Source of the DNA: Halorussus salinus
GTDB taxonomy: Archaea; Halobacteriota; Halobacteria; Halobacteriales; Haladaptataceae
NCBI RefSeq assembly: GCF_004765815.2
Contig: NZ_ML974128.1
Span: 248,001-312,000 of the forward strand
Direction of reading: 5' to 3'
Length of the DNA: 64,000 bases
Shown here: positions 61,430 to 64,000 of the stretch, in pieces
How the letters are laid out: each line of letters starts with the position of its first letter
How positions within the stretch are numbered: position 1 is the stretch's first letter
Program-made: the position numbers and the translations under genes
The notes under the pieces: model-generated
The model's database searches: none
What the model saw: the letters and a program-made list of their open reading frames with translations, nothing else
What the model was told of the DNA's origin: nothing

Positions 61430-62974
61430 ATGCAAAACGGCCGGGACGCGGCCCGCAACGCTTCGACCGAGAACGCCCAGACGGGCGAGCCAGCGCCCTC
61501 CGAAGCGGGTGCGAGTCGCCCGGACCTGTCGGGTCCGACCGAGAAGTGCGGCGTCGTCGGGGTCTCGCTCGCCGAGCGGGACGCCGCGCGCCCCCTCTAC
61601 TACTCGCTGTACGCGCTCCAACATCGCGGACAGGAGTCGGCGGGCATCGTCACCCACGACGGGTTCCAACAGCACGACCACGTCGAGATGGGACTCGTCG
61701 GCGACGCCTTCGAGCAGGAGGACATCGAGGCCCTGCGCGGGAGCGCGGGCATCGGCCACGTCCGCTACCCCACCGCGGGGAGCGTGGACAAGTCCTGCGC
61801 GCAACCGTTCACCGTCTCGTTTCGGAGCGGCGCGCTCGGGCTGAGCCACAACGGCAACCTCGTCAACGCCGAGGAGGTCCGCGACGAGTTGGCCGCCGAG
61901 GGCCACGCGTTCACCTCTGACGGCGACACCGAGGTCATCGCCCACGACCTCGCGCGCAACCTGTTGGAGGCCGACCTCGTGCGCGCGGTCAAGCGCACGA
62001 TGGGTCGCATCCACGGCTCGTACTCGCTGACCATCATGCACGACGACACCGTGCTGGGGGTTCGGGACCCCGAGGGCAACCGCCCGCTCTGTATCGGCGA
62101 ACTGGACGACGGCTACGTCCTCGCCAGCGAGTCGGCGGCTATCGACACCCTCGACGGGGAACTCGTCCGGGACGTGCGACCGGGCGAACTCGTCGTCCTC
62201 CGACCCAACGGCGAGGGCTTCGACTCCTACCAACTGTTCGAGCGCGAGAACACGGCTCACTGTTTCTTCGAACACGTCTACTTCGCGCGCCCGGACAGCG
62301 TCATCGACGACCACCTCGTCTACGAGGTCCGGAGGGAGTTGGGCCGCAAGCTCTGGGAGGAGAGCGGCATCGACAGCGACGTGGTGATGCCGGTGCCCGA
62401 CTCCGGCCGCGCGTTCGCCGGAGGATACGCCGAAGCCGCCCAAGAAGACGGCGCAAACGTCGAGTTCGCCGAGGGGCTGATGAAGAACCGCTACGTCGGC
62501 CGGACGTTCATCATGCCGACGCAGGACGAACGCGAGCGCGCGGTCCGCCTGAAGCTCAATCCGATAAAGTCCACCGTCGAGGGCAAGACCGTCACCATCA
62601 TCGACGACTCCATCGTCCGCGGGACCACCTCGACCCAACTGGTCGCGCTCCTGCGGGACTGCGGTGCCGAGGAGGTCCACATGCGCGTCGGTGCCCCGCC
62701 CATCGTCGCGCCCTGCTACATGGGCATCGACATGGCGACCCGCGAGGAACTCATCGCCGCGGACAAGTCCGTCGAGGAGATACGTGAGGAAATCGAGGCC
62801 GACAGCCTCGCGTACCTCTCGAACGAGGCGGTCGCCGACGCGCTCGACACGAGCAAGGCCGACCTCTGTATGGGCTGTGTCACCGGCGAGTACCCCTACG
62901 ACATCGACGGCGAAGCGACCGACCGGGACGTGACCCGCCCCGACGTGGGCACCCCCGCGAGCGCGGACGACTGA
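61430..62974 (+). CDS. purF: Amidophosphoribosyltransferase
   Basis: 514 residues from the ATG at 61430. First enzyme of purine synthesis: glutamine amide plus PRPP give phosphoribosylamine. Class II amidotransferase domain (Cys40 in EKCGVVGVSLAE, then YALQHRGQESAGI and GHVRYPTAG) and PRPP-binding loop VTIIDDSIVRGTTS. Cys residues around MGCVTGEYPYD may bind 4Fe-4S. Cys40 must become N-terminal, so a 39-residue propeptide has to be removed; this is longer than in most relatives. No nearer ATG exists. Confidence 0.95.
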   Translation: MQNGRDAARNASTENAQTGEPAPSEAGASRPDLSGPTEKCGVVGVSLAERDAARPLYYSLYALQHRGQESAGIVTHDGFQQHDHVEMGLVGDAFEQEDIEALRGSAGIGHVRYPTAGSVDKSCAQPFTVSFRSGALGLSHNGNLVNAEEVRDELAAEGHAFTSDGDTEVIAHDLARNLLEADLVRAVKRTMGRIHGSYSLTIMHDDTVLGVRDPEGNRPLCIGELDDGYVLASESAAIDTLDGELVRDVRPGELVVLRPNGEGFDSYQLFERENTAHCFFEHVYFARPDSVIDDHLVYEVRRELGRKLWEESGIDSDVVMPVPDSGRAFAGGYAEAAQEDGANVEFAEGLMKNRYVGRTFIMPTQDERERAVRLKLNPIKSTVEGKTVTIIDDSIVRGTTSTQLVALLRDCGAEEVHMRVGAPPIVAPCYMGIDMATREELIAADKSVEEIREEIEADSLAYLSNEAVADALDTSKADLCMGCVTGEYPYDIDGEATDRDVTRPDVGTPASADD

Positions 62975-63061
62975 GATTCTCCCGGACGCCAGCTGGATTC
63001 CCACTGGCGTCCGCCGCGCTCGGCCACAGTTGCTACCCGTCTCGAAGCCGAGGATTCTCGC

Positions 63062-63547
63062 ATGGTCGAAGAAGACCTCGGAGAGGCGACTATCGTGTAC
63101 GAGGGACCCGACGGCGAGACCGAATCCCAGACGGTCCAGAACGAACACGTCGCCTACTTTCAGGACCACTGGATACTCAAGACCGGCGAGGACGACCACG
63201 GGCGCGACTTGGTGCGCCGCATCCCCGCCGAACGGGTCTACCACGTCGAGCGAACCGTCGAGCAGTTCGAGGAGGAAGTCAGCACGCTCCGGGACCAAGT
63301 GGAGTCGGTCGCCGACGACCTCCGGACGCGACTCCTCGGGAGCGACAGCGGCGGTAGCGGCGACGAGCGCAGGACCACGACCGAGTCCGCGAGTCGCTCC
63401 GAGAGCGTCAGCATCGACGTGACGAGTGGTGAACCCAGCGACTCCGACGACGGTGACGAACTGGACGGCGACGACGCTCTCGGGACCGGCGATTCGAGCG
63501 GGAGCGACGACGCCGACGAAGACGACGCCCCCGGACGCAACAATTAA
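63062..63547 (+). CDS. Conserved haloarchaeal protein of unknown function
   Basis: 161 residues. A small beta-rich N-terminal domain (ATIVYEGPDGETESQTVQNEHVAYFQDHWIL ... LVRRIPAERVYHVERT) leads into a coiled-coil segment (VEQFEEEVSTLRDQVESVADDLRTRLL) and a long Ser/Asp tail. Not recognised. It is 87 bp after purF, so co-transcription is possible. Confidence 0.7.
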   Translation: MVEEDLGEATIVYEGPDGETESQTVQNEHVAYFQDHWILKTGEDDHGRDLVRRIPAERVYHVERTVEQFEEEVSTLRDQVESVADDLRTRLLGSDSGGSGDERRTTTESASRSESVSIDVTSGEPSDSDDGDELDGDDALGTGDSSGSDDADEDDAPGRNN

Positions 63548-63573
63548 TCTCTCGCGGCCCGTCGAAGACGAAG

Positions 63574-63855
63574 ATGGCTCACGATTACGACCGGCGAGAC
63601 CGGCCCGCAACCGGCGAAGAGACTGCCGACGAGACCGCCGACGAGAGCGTCGCGGAGTCGGACCCCGCGGCCTCCGATTTCGCGGGAACGGACGACGAGG
63701 AGTCGCCCGCCGAGACCCGGCCCGAACTCGAACGGGCGCGACTCCTCGAACCGAGACACGCGCTCGAAATCGGGCGGGACGGCCGCGTCGTCGGCAGTCA
63801 CTACCACGAGGGCCGCGACACGTGGGAAATCCTCTTGGAGCGGTACGACGAGTAA
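63574..63855 (+). CDS. Small acidic haloarchaeal protein
   Basis: 93 residues. A disordered Asp/Glu/Ala N-terminus (1-50) and a folded end RPELERARLLEPRHALEIGRDGRVVGSHYHEGRDTWEILLERYDE. Same strand and 26 bp after the preceding gene, probably one transcript. Unknown function. Confidence 0.65.
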   Translation: MAHDYDRRDRPATGEETADETADESVAESDPAASDFAGTDDEESPAETRPELERARLLEPRHALEIGRDGRVVGSHYHEGRDTWEILLERYDE

Positions 63856-63876
63856 AGCGATTTCGAGGCCGGGGAG

Positions 63877-64000
63877 TCAGAACAGATACAGCATGAGGTA
63901 GACTACCACGCCGAGCGCGAACGAGGTCATCCACAGCGCGGCCGCGACGCGCCCGACTTTGGGGTGGTTCGTCGCCGAGAGGTCCGACACGGGCCGGGTC
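63877..64000 (-). CDS. DUF420-like membrane protein, C-terminal end (partial)
   Basis: The last 40 codons are visible, cut by the window end; stop TGA at 63877-63879. TNHPKVGRVAAALWMTSFALGVVVYLMLYLF is the last helix pair of DUF420 family proteins: a conserved N-H-P/K loop, then one helix. Members are short membrane proteins near cytochrome oxidase in many organisms. Confidence 0.6.
   Translation of the reverse strand, partial: TRPVSDLSATNHPKVGRVAAALWMTSFALGVVVYLMLYLF

Noticed and set aside
61157-63934. 925-codon minus-strand frame across purF
   Set aside because: Shadow of purF and the following genes; Val/Arg/Asp-rich without any family pattern.
1-64000. Insertion sequence or integrase
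   Set aside because: No transposase, integrase or terminal inverted repeats of an IS were found; mobile signs are limited to the structured repeats and the composition break in the CHAT region.

Overview
This window looks like chromosomal DNA of a haloarchaeon (class Halobacteria). It is very GC-rich, its proteins are acidic (Asp/Glu-rich), and secreted proteins carry twin-arginine signals. The replication and translation genes are archaeal: Orc1/Cdc6, RfcL, a Dna2-like nuclease-helicase, Lsm, L37e and 20S proteasome subunits. A haloarchaeal HalOD1 protein is also present. Many genes have a TATA-like box about 27 nt upstream of the start codon, which suggests leaderless transcripts. The genus cannot be fixed from the sequence alone.

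Layout. 1-6.2 kb: two consecutive polar-amino-acid ABC importer operons. 6.3-13.8 kb: an NhaC-type antiporter, an ATP-grasp enzyme, a secreted protein with a membrane-anchored winged-helix protein, a HalOD1 protein and rfcL. 13.9-19.8 kb: a flavin-binding-type protein, three GNAT acetyltransferases, an amidohydrolase and membrane proteins. 19.9-22.2 kb: an XRE-type regulator followed by a proteasome beta-alpha operon whose promoter contains a perfect 18-bp palindrome. 22.4-31.8 kb: a zinc-ribbon winged-helix protein, HMG-CoA synthase, a 1021-residue surface protein with an exact 47-residue repeat, a DUF2150-type protein, a TatD-like hydrolase flanked by tandem repeats, and a NYN protein. 31.9-35.4 kb: a Tat-exported subtilase and a CPA1 antiporter. 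35.9-41.4 kb: a lower-GC accessory island with a CHAT (caspase-like) protease, a 44-residue membrane microprotein, a DUF7504-like protein, a winged-helix regulator and two AbrB-like microproteins with duplicated promoters. 41.5-45.9 kb: the complete gcvT-H-PA-PB glycine cleavage set. 46-53.4 kb: a CheY-like protein, a methyltransferase, thrS, a glutaredoxin-like protein, cobalamin adenosyltransferase and small proteins. 53.5-60.3 kb: a zinc metalloprotease, a candidate replication origin upstream of orc1/cdc6, two zinc microproteins and a Dna2-like nuclease-helicase. 60.5-64 kb: lsm-rpl37e, purF, two acidic proteins and the end of a DUF420-like gene.

The most unusual signal is non-coding. Two dispersed intergenic element families are visible. 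Family 1 has five copies (18864, 23545, 31078, 35471, 47494). Each has conserved blocks and, at the same place, a perfect hairpin whose stem sequence differs between copies. Family 2 has two copies (17934, 61034), about 125 bp long, with conserved ends and loop and covarying stems. This pattern suggests selection for structure. Next in interest are the CHAT island, the divergent proteasome pair, the candidate origin, a possible hairpin RNA at 50301-50370, and short tandem arrays (23-26 bp) that end exactly on gene stop codons.
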